From contig JAUWAU010000024.1 of NCBI GenBank assembly GCA_030601885.1, positions 1 to 64,000 of the forward strand: 64,000 nt of DNA, written 5' to 3'. Below, in pieces: positions 43,504 to 53,200 of this stretch (position 1 is its first letter; each line of letters starts with the position of its first letter). Source of the stretch: Armatimonadota bacterium (GTDB lineage: Bacteria > Armatimonadota > Zipacnadia > JAUWAU01). A model generated the notes under the pieces. It was not told the origin of the DNA. It made no database searches and saw nothing but the letters and a program-made list of their open reading frames with translations. Position numbers and translations under genes: made by a program.

Positions 43504-44610
43504 TCAGGAGCCGCCGTCCTCGAACCGGTCCCAGGCGATCCCCTTGGCGAACTCGCGGACCTCTTTGATCTTCTCGATGCTCACGGCAGGAGGCATCACT
43601 CCGGCGCTGGTGAGTACCACACCCCGCATCCCGTCAGCCTCATCGAGGGATTGCTCAATGTGAGCGCAGATCTCATCCACGGGCCGCATCCACACAGTGG
43701 CATCCGTTCCTCCGATGATAGCTTTGCTCGGGCAGAGATTCACGCGGTCCGCCAGAGTCGTATTGCCGATGGGCGGCGAGGTATATGCCTCGATGACGTC
43801 CGCGGGAAGGTCGTCGATCTTGGGCAGGAGATACTTGAGTTTGCCACACATGTGCATGATATGCGATTTCCCGTGCTCCTTGATGACCTTCCCGTAGTCG
43901 TTGAGATGACGCCAACAGTACTTCTCGAAGACTTGTGGGGAAAGCAGCGTGGTGGATGTGTTCTCCACGGATACGACGTAGTCGCACGGTGCGTGTTCGG
44001 CGATCACGTCGAGGCGACGAAGGAGGGCCTGATGCATCAACTCGATGACTTCGTCCGTTTCGTCGGGGCAGTCGCTGAGGAAAAAGTAGGTGCCCTCCGG
44101 TCCGATGGTATGCTGGATCAAATCCATGAGCGGGGAGATGCCCATGCCCGTGTGCACGATGCCCCGGTCTCCGACGAGCTCTACGACTTCCTCGGCCCTG
44201 TCCACTAGCTCCCGAGACACTTCGTACCGGTTGTGCTCGTAGACATGGCGGAGGGCGAGCAGGTCCTCGCGCGTCTTCACCGGGTACTCAACGGGATGCC
44301 AGGAGTGAGAGCCCTCGTCGAACCCCTCCACGCGTCTGAGTGTCCGCTCCGGCGTCTCCGTCAGCGTGACCCGCGTCCCGTTCCGGCGCTCGGTCCGCAC
44401 GGCGACACGGTCATTGTGGCACCGCACGGGAGCCGGACTGCCACAGTAGTGGTCCAGGTCCAGGTACTCCGCCAGCTCCAGCCCACGCATCTTCCGGAAT
44501 GTATCGGGTTGGAAGTCGATGTAGGAATTGCCGAATACTTTGACCCAGAACGGCAGACGATCGACTTCCTCACGACGAAGTGCTCGTCCGAATCGCTCTT
44601 TCGGGGTCAT
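43504..44610 (-). CDS. UroD/MtaA-fold protein 2
   Basis: A 368-residue UroD-superfamily protein. Features are RFGRALRREEVDRLPFWVKVFG, GIVHTGMGISPLMDLIQHTIGPEG, LSPQVFEKYCWRHLNDYGKVIKEHGKSHIMHMCGKLKYLLPKIDDLPADVIEAYTSPPIGNT and AIIGGTDATVW. The HMC pair matches the His-x-Cys zinc ligands of corrinoid methyltransferases such as MtaA, but the third cysteine (PGCG) is SAGVMPP here, so zinc binding is doubtful. GGAGG lies 6 bases before the ATG at 44610, and the DegT gene ends 34 bp upstream. It is one of two such proteins within 4 kb. Confidence 0.82.
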   Translation of the reverse strand: MTPKERFGRALRREEVDRLPFWVKVFGNSYIDFQPDTFRKMRGLELAEYLDLDHYCGSPAPVRCHNDRVAVRTERRNGTRVTLTETPERTLRRVEGFDEGSHSWHPVEYPVKTREDLLALRHVYEHNRYEVSRELVDRAEEVVELVGDRGIVHTGMGISPLMDLIQHTIGPEGTYFFLSDCPDETDEVIELMHQALLRRLDVIAEHAPCDYVVSVENTSTTLLSPQVFEKYCWRHLNDYGKVIKEHGKSHIMHMCGKLKYLLPKIDDLPADVIEAYTSPPIGNTTLADRVNLCPSKAIIGGTDATVWMRPVDEICAHIEQSLDEADGMRGVVLTSAGVMPPAVSIEKIKEVREFAKGIAWDRFEDGGS

Positions 44611-44644
44611 CCTGCACCTCCAGGTGCTTTCCCAACGCTCGCGG

Positions 44645-45898
44645 CTAGCCCGCGGCGGCCCGGCCGAAGGCCTCAATATAGGCCTCGGCGGCGCCCGGCT
44701 TGGGCTTCGAAAGAACCGGCGGGAACACGAGTCGTTCGCGGACCTCTTCGGTCACCGGGAGATCGCCGGCCTTGTAGCCCGGGTAGCCTTTGCCCAACGG
44801 CCCCCGGCCACGGGTAAAGACATCGAAGCCGTTGGCAAACAGAGGCAGCAGATGCAGCAGTGGATACCACCCGTCGCCGCACTTCAGCCCGGCCTGCTCG
44901 CAGCGTTGGCGGAATTCGTCCGTGGACAGGCCGCCGCATTTCTCCGGATGGTAGATCAGCGGAAACGCATAGAAGCCCGCGCGCACTGCGCCGGGATATA
45001 CATACAGGGGATCGAGGCACTCGATGTCGCTCAGGCCCTCCTCTACTTCCTGGATGAACGCTGCGCGGGAGGCATTGAGATCGTCGAGCTTGCGCAACTG
45101 CACCAGAGCGATGCCGATGCCCAGGGGATGAGAGCGGAGCTTCATCCCGAGGCCCAGCGGCTGCAGCTCCTCGTAACGATCGCCCGGTAGGTCCAGCCCC
45201 CAGCGATTCGCCTGTCCGACGAGACAGGCTCGATTGAAGCACTCCTCGTTGTCGGTGACCAGCGCGCCGCCCTCGCCCGAGCTGACGGGCTTGCTCCCCT
45301 GCAGGCTGAACGCTCCGACGTCGCCGATGGAGCCGACCTTCTTGCCTTTGTATTCGGCACCGTGCGCATGGGAGCAGTCTTCGATGACGGGGATGCCGTG
45401 CTTGCGGCCGATCTCCATGATCGGGTCCATGTCACACACGTTCCCCCAGAGGTGCACGGGGACGATGGCCGCGGTCTTATCGGTGATGCGCTTCTCGACG
45501 TCGGCCGGGTCCATCATGAGCGTTCGCGGATCGACCTCACAGAACACGGGCTTGGCGCCGAGCAACAGCGCGGGGCCAATGGTGCAAATCCAGGTGTAGG
45601 AGGGACAGATGAGCTCGTCGCCCGGTCCCACTCCCATGCCGAAATAGGCCGAGTACAGCGCCGCGCTGCCGTTGCAGGTCGTGAGGCAAAAGTCGGTACC
45701 AATGTACTTGCGGTACTCCGCCTCGAACTCGCGCACCACGGGGGTCCCGCCCGAGAGCTCGTTGCGCAGCGTCATCTCGTACGCCATGCGTGCCTCGTCT
45801 TCGCCCACCTGCTCCCACGTGTCTTCTGGCATTACCTCGATGGCAGTCTGAACGAAGACAGGCACGTCGCGTTTCGGTTCGGTCTCCTGGCCGGGCAT
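44645..45898 (-). CDS. DegT/DnrJ/EryC1/StrS-family aminotransferase
   Basis: A 417-residue PLP-dependent sugar (or inosose) aminotransferase. It has the family marks TCNGSAALYSAYFGMGVGPGDELICPSYTWICTIGPALLLGAKPVF, VDPRTLMMDPADVEKRITDKTAAIVPVHLWGN, IEDCSHAHGAEYKGKKVGSIGDVGAFSLQGSKPVSSGEGGALVT (PLP lysine in GSKP) and RSHPLGIGIALVQLRKLDDLNASRAAFI. These enzymes make amino sugars for nucleotide-sugar or aminocyclitol pathways. GGAGG-like GGAGGA lies 6 bases before the ATG at 45898. It starts the minus-strand DegT-UroD-APH unit (gaps 34 and 156 bp). A MITE-like element lies just upstream of it. Confidence 0.9.
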   Translation of the reverse strand: MPGQETEPKRDVPVFVQTAIEVMPEDTWEQVGEDEARMAYEMTLRNELSGGTPVVREFEAEYRKYIGTDFCLTTCNGSAALYSAYFGMGVGPGDELICPSYTWICTIGPALLLGAKPVFCEVDPRTLMMDPADVEKRITDKTAAIVPVHLWGNVCDMDPIMEIGRKHGIPVIEDCSHAHGAEYKGKKVGSIGDVGAFSLQGSKPVSSGEGGALVTDNEECFNRACLVGQANRWGLDLPGDRYEELQPLGLGMKLRSHPLGIGIALVQLRKLDDLNASRAAFIQEVEEGLSDIECLDPLYVYPGAVRAGFYAFPLIYHPEKCGGLSTDEFRQRCEQAGLKCGDGWYPLLHLLPLFANGFDVFTRGRGPLGKGYPGYKAGDLPVTEEVRERLVFPPVLSKPKPGAAEAYIEAFGRAAAG

Positions 45899-45930
45899 GG
45901 CTGTCCTCCAATGCGTCGAGTTGGAAACTG

Positions 45931-46109
45931 GGAAACCAGGGACAGTGAGGCTGTTGAACAACCCAGGCCACACGCGCGTTCGCGTAGCGCGGGCTTTCCA
46001 GCCCGCGATGTCGGCCTGGAAAGGCCGACCTACGCGGCGGGCAGACGGTAGCCAGACGACGAGCCGCCGGGGCGCGGGTTGTTCAACAACCCCACTGTCC
46101 CTGGTTTCC
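45931..46109. mobile_element. MITE-like element with 34-bp inverted repeats
   Basis: The left end 45931-45964 (GGAAACCAGGGACAGTGAGG continuing to GAACAACCC) and the right end 46076-46109 are inverted repeats with 32 of 34 bases matching. The 179-bp interior codes for nothing. It contains two strong hairpins, GCGGGCT-TTCC-AGCCCGC and GTCGGCCT-GGAA-AGGCCGAC, within CGTAG...CTACG arms. The right end touches the stop codon of the DUF362 gene. No target duplication is evident. It is either a small non-autonomous transposon or a large REP-like unit. Confidence 0.75.
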
Positions 46110-47050
46110 TAGATCAGCATATCCTCGTCCCAACCCAGCCTCACGAGCTCGATACGGTTAAGGTCCGCTACACCGAGGCCATACTTCTGCTCGGCAGCCG
46201 AGATGTGAGTGGTCGGCGTTATGGGACGGTCCTCAGCGAAGAAGGCCACCCGCTTCGTCCGCAGCAGCTTCGCACCAAGCGCGTCCACGGCGACGGGATC
46301 GAAGGAGACGAAGATGCCCTTGTATGGCCAGACGTATCGCGGGTCGTAGCCGTGTGGCCCCCGGCCGTAGAACTGCGGCGTCAGCGCGAGCAGAATGTTG
46401 AGGCGCGTTTTGCCCTTGACGCTCGGCAGATCCCAGATCGACGAGAGGCTCTCACATGCCCTCGGATGATGCGATGGGGGGGAGTCCGAGAACATTATAT
46501 AGTTCTTGATGCACCCGCCCATGCCCGACCAGTGATGGCTTCGCGCCGGCCGGACGTTGATGAACGCCGTGCAGTCCACCAGCATCTGCCGCGCCTGCCG
46601 ATCGGTGATCCGGATCCTATCGGGAGACACGCCGGCTGACGCAACGCTCCGCGCAAGCAGTTGCTCCACCTCCGGCGGCGTGCGCAGGCGTTGCCACACG
46701 TTGCTCTTGATGCCCACCAGTTCGCCGGGCTTGACCAATTCCCGCCAGGCGCCGGTGGCGTCCTCCGCCCCAACGAGCGCCGTGACCGCCTGGTCGAGCA
46801 TGCTCCCTATCACCCGGAAGTTCAGAGAGCCATCCTCGGCCACTGCCCGCGCATCCCGCACGAGCACCACCTTGGCTGTCCGGGATGCCTCCACAGGGAG
46901 TTTCGCCGCGGTCGCCTGCGCCGTGGCCGTGGCCGCGCCTTGATCGGCACTACGACAGCTCGATCCCGACAGCCCCAGCGCCGCGGCCATCGCCGCCGGT
47001 CCGGCGCCTCGAAGAAAGTCTCGCCGAGTGACGCCCTTGCCGTTGCCCAT
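46109..47050 (-). CDS. DUF362 protein with Tat signal, second copy
   Basis: A 313-residue DUF362 protein exported by Tat (GVTRRDFLRGAGPAAMAAALGLSGSSC; the Cys after the signal may also be lipidated). It has VKPGELVGIKSNVWQRLRTPPEVEQLLARSV, an ITDRQAR segment, FINVRPARSHHWSGMGGCIKNYIMFS with a histidine pair, and an end IELVRLGWDEDMLI. The stop codon lies at the edge of the MITE-like element, so the native C-terminus may have been altered. The ATG at 47050 is coupled to the stop of the DUF6599 gene (overlap of four bases); GGAGAAGAA is upstream. The paired expression points to a shared envelope function that remains unknown. Confidence 0.85.
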   Translation of the reverse strand: MGNGKGVTRRDFLRGAGPAAMAAALGLSGSSCRSADQGAATATAQATAAKLPVEASRTAKVVLVRDARAVAEDGSLNFRVIGSMLDQAVTALVGAEDATGAWRELVKPGELVGIKSNVWQRLRTPPEVEQLLARSVASAGVSPDRIRITDRQARQMLVDCTAFINVRPARSHHWSGMGGCIKNYIMFSDSPPSHHPRACESLSSIWDLPSVKGKTRLNILLALTPQFYGRGPHGYDPRYVWPYKGIFVSFDPVAVDALGAKLLRTKRVAFFAEDRPITPTTHISAAEQKYGLGVADLNRIELVRLGWDEDMLI

Positions 47051-47985
47051 CACTTCTTCTCCACCTTCCTGAGTCGCCGTTCTACCGCATCAACCGCATC
47101 GGTAGCTACTTTCTTCTCTGGCGCATCGAAGACAACCATCACGTGTGAGCCGTGTTGTCGAGCCACACACCAGCCCCCATCCTCGACACGGGCCGCACCG
47201 TCGGGGCCGGCATCTGGCAGGTAGTTGCTGGTGAAACTGGCGTGCGCTTCCTTTGATCGGTCCTCCCGAGGGTACTCAATCAAAAGGAGTCTGTACGACT
47301 TCTCGCCGGATCGATACCGGGCCAGCACCGCCTGTGTGTCCTGGCCGAGCTTGAGGATGTTGTCGTCGGAGATGAAATAGTGGTAGGACAGCGAACCGTG
47401 GGTCCGGAAGTACCGCACAGCCTCGGCTCGCAGGCCATCTGGCGGCAGCAGCGAGATAAGCTCTGGCACGCGGCCTTTCTCACGGATCGCATCCGCCACG
47501 GCCTTCCCCAGCGACAATACAGCCTTCCGGCTGGCTGGCGTCTCGCGCTCGGCCAAGACGCTCACGAAGAACCGGGCCCTCCAGAAGCGCAGCAGGCCCG
47601 CCGCATACTCCGACCCCTGGCCTATGCCTACTCCGGGGCCCTCGCGCTCGAAAGTGAATATGCCAAAGGCATCCTCCGAGGAGCCCATGTCGAAGACGTC
47701 CAGCACGATCGGCTCCTCGCTCTGCTTCACATAACGCTGTGCCAGCACGCGCCGGAAGTCGTAGGCAAGGTACACTTCCGCGGCGCCGTCGATGTACTTG
47801 TACAGGCTGCCGCGGTCGTAGGTCTCGTCAGGAGCCGCAGCCTTCCATCCCTCGGCCTCCTGCGGCGGACGGACGATGCCTTCTATCTTGGCGGCCCGCT
47901 CTTCGCACCCGCCGAACACCACTGCGGCACACACGAGCATGCCCATCACGACACTCCCGCTGCCTGTCAGGAAACGCGATCCCAT
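47050..47985 (-). CDS. DUF6599-type lipoprotein
   Basis: A 311-residue lipoprotein: hydrophobic start and a GGC lipobox in VVFGGCEE. The body matches the DUF6599 type: GWKAAAPDETYDRGSLYKYIDGAAEVYLAYDFRRVLAQRY, LDVFDMGSSEDAFGIFTFERE, VVLSLGKAV and LLPPDGLRAEAVRYFRTHGSLSYHYFISDDNILKLGQDTQAVLARY. The function is unknown. The stop overlaps the next gene start by four bases (ATGA), so the two are translationally coupled. It is transcribed away from the sugar isomerase gene on the same strand. Confidence 0.8.
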   Translation of the reverse strand: MGSRFLTGSGSVVMGMLVCAAVVFGGCEERAAKIEGIVRPPQEAEGWKAAAPDETYDRGSLYKYIDGAAEVYLAYDFRRVLAQRYVKQSEEPIVLDVFDMGSSEDAFGIFTFEREGPGVGIGQGSEYAAGLLRFWRARFFVSVLAERETPASRKAVLSLGKAVADAIREKGRVPELISLLPPDGLRAEAVRYFRTHGSLSYHYFISDDNILKLGQDTQAVLARYRSGEKSYRLLLIEYPREDRSKEAHASFTSNYLPDAGPDGAARVEDGGWCVARQHGSHVMVVFDAPEKKVATDAVDAVERRLRKVEKK

Positions 47986-48147
47986 GTCTCAGCACGCGAC
48001 AATGCGGACTTTCGCTGCCTGTAGTTTGCCTCGCGCCCAGCATAACCTCTCGCCAAGGCTGCTGCAGTAAGGCAGTCTGGCGGAGGGTGCCGCTGGCGTA
48101 CGGAGACCGGCAAGGGCGGCAACATCGATACGCCCACCCGCCGACCG

Positions 48148-48924
48148 CTACACCAATGCCCGCAGGTACCGAAGATTGTGCTCCGCTGCGGCACGCGGGT
48201 TGTCGGTTGGCGGCGTTTCCAGGATCAGGTCGCCGTCGTACCCGATCTGCTCTAGCGCCTCGATGGACTCAGGGATCTTGACGAGGCCCTCCCCGAGAAG
48301 GTCGCCCTCGCGATCTTTGATGTGCACCGCGGCGATGCGCGGACCGAGCAGCTTGATCTCCTCGACGGGGTCGTTCTCGAACGCGGTCGCATTGCCGATG
48401 TCGTAGTACACCTGCACACCCGGAGACTGCACGGCGTCTACCAGGTGGATTAGCTCCTGCGCGGACTTGCCATATCCTCGGCCGACGTTCTCCAGCGCGA
48501 GCACGACCTTGTGGGATTCGGCCGCCGGCGCGAGGGCCCTCATTTCCTCAATCCAGCGCCGTTGGCCGTCTTCGTACGTCACGTCCTCGCCGCCGGGCGT
48601 CACGGGCACGAGTATGACGCCCGCGCCAAGCTCCGCGGCGAAGCCGCTCAGATCGGTGAGCAGCGTCCTGATCTCTCGGCGCACTGCGTCGTCGGGCGAG
48701 GCGGGGCTGAGCTGCCAGCATGCCCCGGCGCAGAAGGCCAGCAACTTGCCACCGGCCTTCTCGGCCATCGCCGCCACCGCTGAGGGCCCATCTTTCCAGA
48801 GAGGAGTCTCGCGGTAGTCGGCGCCGATGTCCAGCTCCACGCCATCGAATCCGATCTCTGCCGCAGCCTGGAAGACTTCATCCCAGGGCATCCTCAGACA
48901 GCCGTTGCGAATTCCGATACGCAT
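48148..48924 (-). CDS. Sugar phosphate isomerase/epimerase-family protein
   Basis: A 258-residue xylose-isomerase-like TIM-barrel protein (AP endonuclease 2 type). It has IGFDGVELDIGADY, AGVILVPVTPG, VVLALENVGRGYGKSAQELIHLV, VQVYYDIGNATAF and IAAVHIKDREGDLLGEG, which carries the conserved metal-binding Glu, Asp, His and Asp-rich strands. It probably isomerises or epimerises a keto-sugar or inosose; the substrate is unknown. GGAG lies 10 bases before the ATG at 48924. It stands alone in the region, 162 bp from the DUF6599 gene. Confidence 0.87.
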   Translation of the reverse strand: MRIGIRNGCLRMPWDEVFQAAAEIGFDGVELDIGADYRETPLWKDGPSAVAAMAEKAGGKLLAFCAGACWQLSPASPDDAVRREIRTLLTDLSGFAAELGAGVILVPVTPGGEDVTYEDGQRRWIEEMRALAPAAESHKVVLALENVGRGYGKSAQELIHLVDAVQSPGVQVYYDIGNATAFENDPVEEIKLLGPRIAAVHIKDREGDLLGEGLVKIPESIEALEQIGYDGDLILETPPTDNPRAAAEHNLRYLRALV

Positions 48925-49096
48925 TCGATCAACACTCCTTCTATTGAACCGGCATTAGTCAGCTCGACAAGCGCACGCTTGCGTTCCTATTCGGCTAAAC
49001 GATCGAGCACTGCTGACATCGATCCCACCGATTCCAGGAGGAATCGCCCGTCCGCCGGCGCGCAGACAGCAACTCCTCGACAGGCCGCTACCCCGA

Positions 49097-49882
49097 TTAT
49101 TGCTCAGGGCCGATCGGCGCCTCCCAGAGTCGCTTCAGGAACAGCGCCACCGGCTGAGCCCAGCTTTCCCACAGCTTCTCGCCCAGTTCCGCGTTGGCAA
49201 GCGACGGATCGCCGAATGCGCCTGTCTCAGAAAGCTCGTGGGTCTGCCAGGACCACTCGGGGATCGACTCGACCTCGAGGGTGGGCCGGACCATGCGATC
49301 GCGCCGGACCAGGTGCGGCCGATCCGCGAGCGTCTCGGAGGTCTCGGAGCGGCTTGCGTGGATGGCCGGCTGGCCCTCGCTCGGCTGACCATCCCAGATG
49401 TCCCGTCGCATCTTCCTCATTTCCGCATCCTGGTGCCCTTGAAACAGCGCGATGCGCAGGGGGAAGTCATCTCGGAACTGGTGGACTGTCTTCTTGATGG
49501 CCAACTGCAATCCGGGTACGTTGCCCCCATGGCCCGAGATAACCGCGATCTTCCGGAAGCCGTGTTCGACGACACAGGCCAGCACCTCAGAGGCCATGGC
49601 TATGTACGTCTCGGGCTGCAGGCAGAGCGTGCCGGCGAAGCGCATGTGATGCGATGCCAGTCCAACCGGCATAACGGGCAGCACCAGCACGGGGATCCGG
49701 AAGTCCTCCCAGGCGCGCCGGGCGCCGCTTAGCGCCACCCGCTCCGCGATGTGTATGTCGGTGTCGAGGGGGAGCATCGGCCCGTGCTGTTCCGTGGAGC
49801 CGAACGGCGCAACGGCGAGCGCGCCGTCGCGCGCGTAGTCTCGAATCTCCTCCCATGGGTGTTCGCCCCATCGCACGTTCAT
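49097..49882 (-). CDS. Creatininase-family metal hydrolase
   Basis: A 261-residue creatininase-family amidohydrolase. The metal-binding start VAPFGSTEQHGPMLPLDTDIHIAE provides Glu31, His33 and Asp42, and ISGHGGNVPGLQLAI follows near residue 113, a family mark. Members hydrolyse creatinine, mycofactocin peptide or other amides. Nothing nearby supports mycofactocin. The start at 49882 has AGGAGG 8 bases upstream; a longer frame extends into the DUF4038 remnant and is not used. Confidence 0.85.
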   Translation of the reverse strand: MNVRWGEHPWEEIRDYARDGALAVAPFGSTEQHGPMLPLDTDIHIAERVALSGARRAWEDFRIPVLVLPVMPVGLASHHMRFAGTLCLQPETYIAMASEVLACVVEHGFRKIAVISGHGGNVPGLQLAIKKTVHQFRDDFPLRIALFQGHQDAEMRKMRRDIWDGQPSEGQPAIHASRSETSETLADRPHLVRRDRMVRPTLEVESIPEWSWQTHELSETGAFGDPSLANAELGEKLWESWAQPVALFLKRLWEAPIGPEQ

Positions 49883-49956
49883 GGTCTTGCCTCCTGTCAG
49901 AAGTGGCGCCGACTGGTGCGTTGCGCGGGAATGGCTGCGGGCCGCCGCTCGGGCGC

Positions 49957-50273
49957 TCATCTCCGAGAGCTTTCCTTCGCGACGAGGTACAGGACCGCAT
50001 CCCCCGCAAACGGAGCTGCGAACTCCCGGCTCCTGCCGCCGCTCTGCGCTTCTCCGGGCATTGTCTCCCCAGTGGTGGGGTTGAGCCATTCTACGGCAAG
50101 TTGCCCCGGGGCGGCGGCGGATCGGTCTTACCCATATCCTTGAAGTTGCTCCACGTATGTGCCCCGGTGAGGTAAACGGGCCTTCCTGCTGCATCGGCGA
50201 AGTAGCGAGGATTGTCGGGATGCACTTTCAACGGCCCCGAGGCCCGACTGACCGCGTTCTCTGACGGTGTCAT
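49957..50273 (-). pseudogene. DUF4038-type glycoside hydrolase with internal deletion
   Basis: The N-terminal part (from ATG at 50273) reads PLKVHPDNPRYFADAAGRPVYLTGAHTWSNFKDMGKTDPPPP, the typical start of DUF4038/GH-like barrel proteins. The minus strand then jumps, in another frame near 50105-50115, to GQLAVEWLNPTTGETMPGEA, SGGSREFAAPFAGDAVLYL and ends ESSRR-stop at 49957, the typical collagen-binding-like C-terminus of the same family. About 400 central residues are missing. The joint is out of frame, so this is a dead gene. Its start is read through by the upstream heparinase-like ORF, which therefore ends with these residues. Confidence 0.8.
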
Positions 50274-53200
50274 CGTTTCCGGCCCTCGCTTTCCTCGATT
50301 CGTCTGTCGTTGGTTTCTGGCCGCTCCGATAGCGCTGAGCCTCTGCAGTATCTGCCGAGCAGCTTTGCCAGGCATGTCGATCTCGCGTGACACCGGCCGC
50401 TCGCTGCTGAAGTACTGCCCGGCCGACGTCCCGTCCACAACGGCGAGCATGTCTCCTGTCAACAGGTAGATTTTCGCCTCGATGGGCAGAACGGCCTTGC
50501 TCGGTTCGTCTTGGCCGCAGCCGAAGTAGGCAACCGGTTCCTCGCCCTGCAAGATGATTCCCTCAGTCGGGCCGAGCCGTTTGAGCCGATAGTTGGTCCG
50601 CGAGGGGGGCCGGTCTCCGTAGAACAGGTTGATGAACGTGACCTTGTCGCCGGGGGATAGGCTGTTGCCCTCGCTCACTTGGTGCACCATCAGCGCATTG
50701 ATATATTCGTGCTGGACTTCCTCCGTGAGAATCTTCGAGGCGCCATCGGTGACTATGTACAGGCTCGTCGGCTCCGGCGACGTCTCAAGCGTCTCCTCGA
50801 TGCCGCGGTCGTCGGCCAGCAGCCTCCATGTGCGGGGCGTCATCTGTGGGTAGGTCTTCCTGGCATACGGGCATGTCTTCAGATTGGACTCGACGTAGTA
50901 CGTCCCGGGCTCGTTGGCAACGATCTCGTCGATCATCGCGAAGTACTTCCCCTTGGCCCAGAAGATATTCCGGTACCAGTTCGTGCCCTGGTAGTCGCGC
51001 AGGGCCGTGCGGGTGAAGCCCGTATGCGGCAGGTCGGCCATGGCATCGACCGCCGCGTAGGACGGATACTTGGCCCACAGCGGGTGCCACCACTGGAAGG
51101 GGAACCTCCCCTTGCCCTTGACGTCTGGGTCGTCGATGTGCCCGTCCTTGACCACCAGCACGGAATCGTTTCGGCGGATGTTGTTCTGGCGGTAGCAGCT
51201 TCCGATGAGCAGATCCTCGCCGAGGATGCTCAACTTGCAGATCTGGTTGGTGGCTCGGCCGGAGTGAATGCCGCGCCCGTTGCCCTCGAGCAGCAAGTAC
51301 TGCCCCTGCGGGTCCCACGTGTGGCGGAAAGAGATCTTGTCGAACGTCGCCTCGTACTTGACGTCCCCGACGGGGCCGTCGGTCCCCTCGCCGCCGGAGC
51401 CCCAGAGCGGAAGGCCGGTGCGCGGATCATAAAGCCCCGTCTCGAGCGGCACCCTCCTCACACCTAACAACCCTTTCCACTCGACCGGCTCGACGTCTTG
51501 ATGGTACAGGCGTTCGTACCCCTGAAAGCCACAATGCTCCAGCCACCACAGGATCCGACCGTCTCTGTAGTACCAGAACGCTAACGATGGATCGCCTATG
51601 CCAGCCCCCGAGACCACCCGGGGAGCGGCACCGTGGTAGCAGTAGTACGTATCGCCGAAGCCCGAGAGCCATCCCTTGTTGTTGCAGACGACCGCGAAGT
51701 ACTCGGCGTAGCGGCGAAGCGCGCCGTTGTCGAAGAACGTCTTATCCCACTCGCCCAGGTAATACGAGAGCGCAAACCGCATGGTGATGAGCCAATAGTT
51801 GCCGGAGTTCTCCTGGGGTTTCGAATAAAGCGCCTGCTGCTCGAAGGCGTTTTGCGGCGCCGCCAGGTAGTAATCCCAGTGCGCCTCCCGCGCATAGAAG
51901 CGTTTGAAGTATCTCGCCACGGTGTAGGCGCCGGAGAGCGCCTTGGCCTGGTGGTTCCACGTCGGATTTCCCTCGGCCAGACGTGGCACCATGTGTGCCC
52001 AGCCGCTCGTCTCCTGCGGGCGCATGTGGAGGTATGCGCGCAGCGCATTGGTGATCTTGAGGCGATCCTCGTCAGAGAAGACCGGCGCCTCCTCCAGCGA
52101 ATCCCACGCCCAACCCACCTCGTACGTGTCCCAGGCAGTCTGGAAGTACGGGTCCTCGAGGTACCGGTCGGCGACCATGAGGATCTCTTTCCGCGCGAGT
52201 CGCGCAACTTCGAGATCCCCGGTCTCCAGCCACCGCGGCAGATACCACTTCGAGAACCCGGCCCATCTGTTCCGGTCGATGTCGAAGCCCCACCTGCCTC
52301 TCGGCACTTCGCGCTCCTCCGGCTCGATCGTCCGCTTGGGGAACACCGTGTGGAGGTAGGGGAGACGGAGCGTCTCTCCGTCGGCTTTGAGCAGTTGGCA
52401 GAACGCATCGACCGCGGCCGATTCCCCGGCTTTATCACTACCTGCGACCACGACTACGTTCTGCTTGGGTGCCAGGCCATACGGCTCGGCGATGGTCCAA
52501 ATAACGTAGCCGCCCGGCCCGGGCGACGCGGCGTCAACCCGGACGTACCGGTTGAAGTGCAGCCGAGCCACCAGTTCGTTCTTCATCATGGAGCCGACGG
52601 CGATGATCGAGTGGCCTGTCGAAACGTCCTCCAGTTTCGTTCTGACGGGCAACTTGGCTCCTGTCAACTTCCTGATCCGCGCCCGGATCCGCCGCCCCAA
52701 GCGCTTGTACTTCCGTAGGTCGGGGAGCAGAATGTCTGCCGCAGCCTGTCCTTTCCTGACGAGGTCGGTCTCGCGGTTCAGCTCGCGCACCCGCTGAATG
52801 GGCTTGGCGCCGCGCATCGCGAGAAGCTTCTCCATCTTCGTCAGATCCCGGTCGGGATCCACCTGCACCAACTCCACGTCGTCCAGAATCATCTGCCCCG
52901 TCCACGGGGCGCGAATCCGGACGCCGACTTCGAGCGTGTCGGTCTGGGGGTAGGTCTCCTTCAGAAGCACGTACTCGTGGTATTCGTTGTCGGCGACGGG
53001 AGCCTGCGGCAGGAACAGTCTCCGCTCCCACGGGTGGATGTCCTTCCAGTGCGACTCCTCTTCGCTCTCGCCGTACGTGCGCAGCGGCCAGGGCTGGATG
53101 TCGGAGACAAGCTCGAGCCCCTCGTCTATTGCTATGCCGGGGGACTTGATGTGGAACTTCGCCAGGTACCAGCAGTTAGGCTTGATCCTCGCGACCTTCT

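Noticed and set aside
43504-44610. Calling UroD 2 a haem uroporphyrinogen decarboxylase
   Set aside because: The conserved arginine start motif of haem UroD is absent, and the HMC site points to the MtaA side of the family.
45899-46108. A tRNA or terminator in the MITE-like element
   Set aside because: The hairpins are parts of the inverted-repeat element and no tRNA arms are present.
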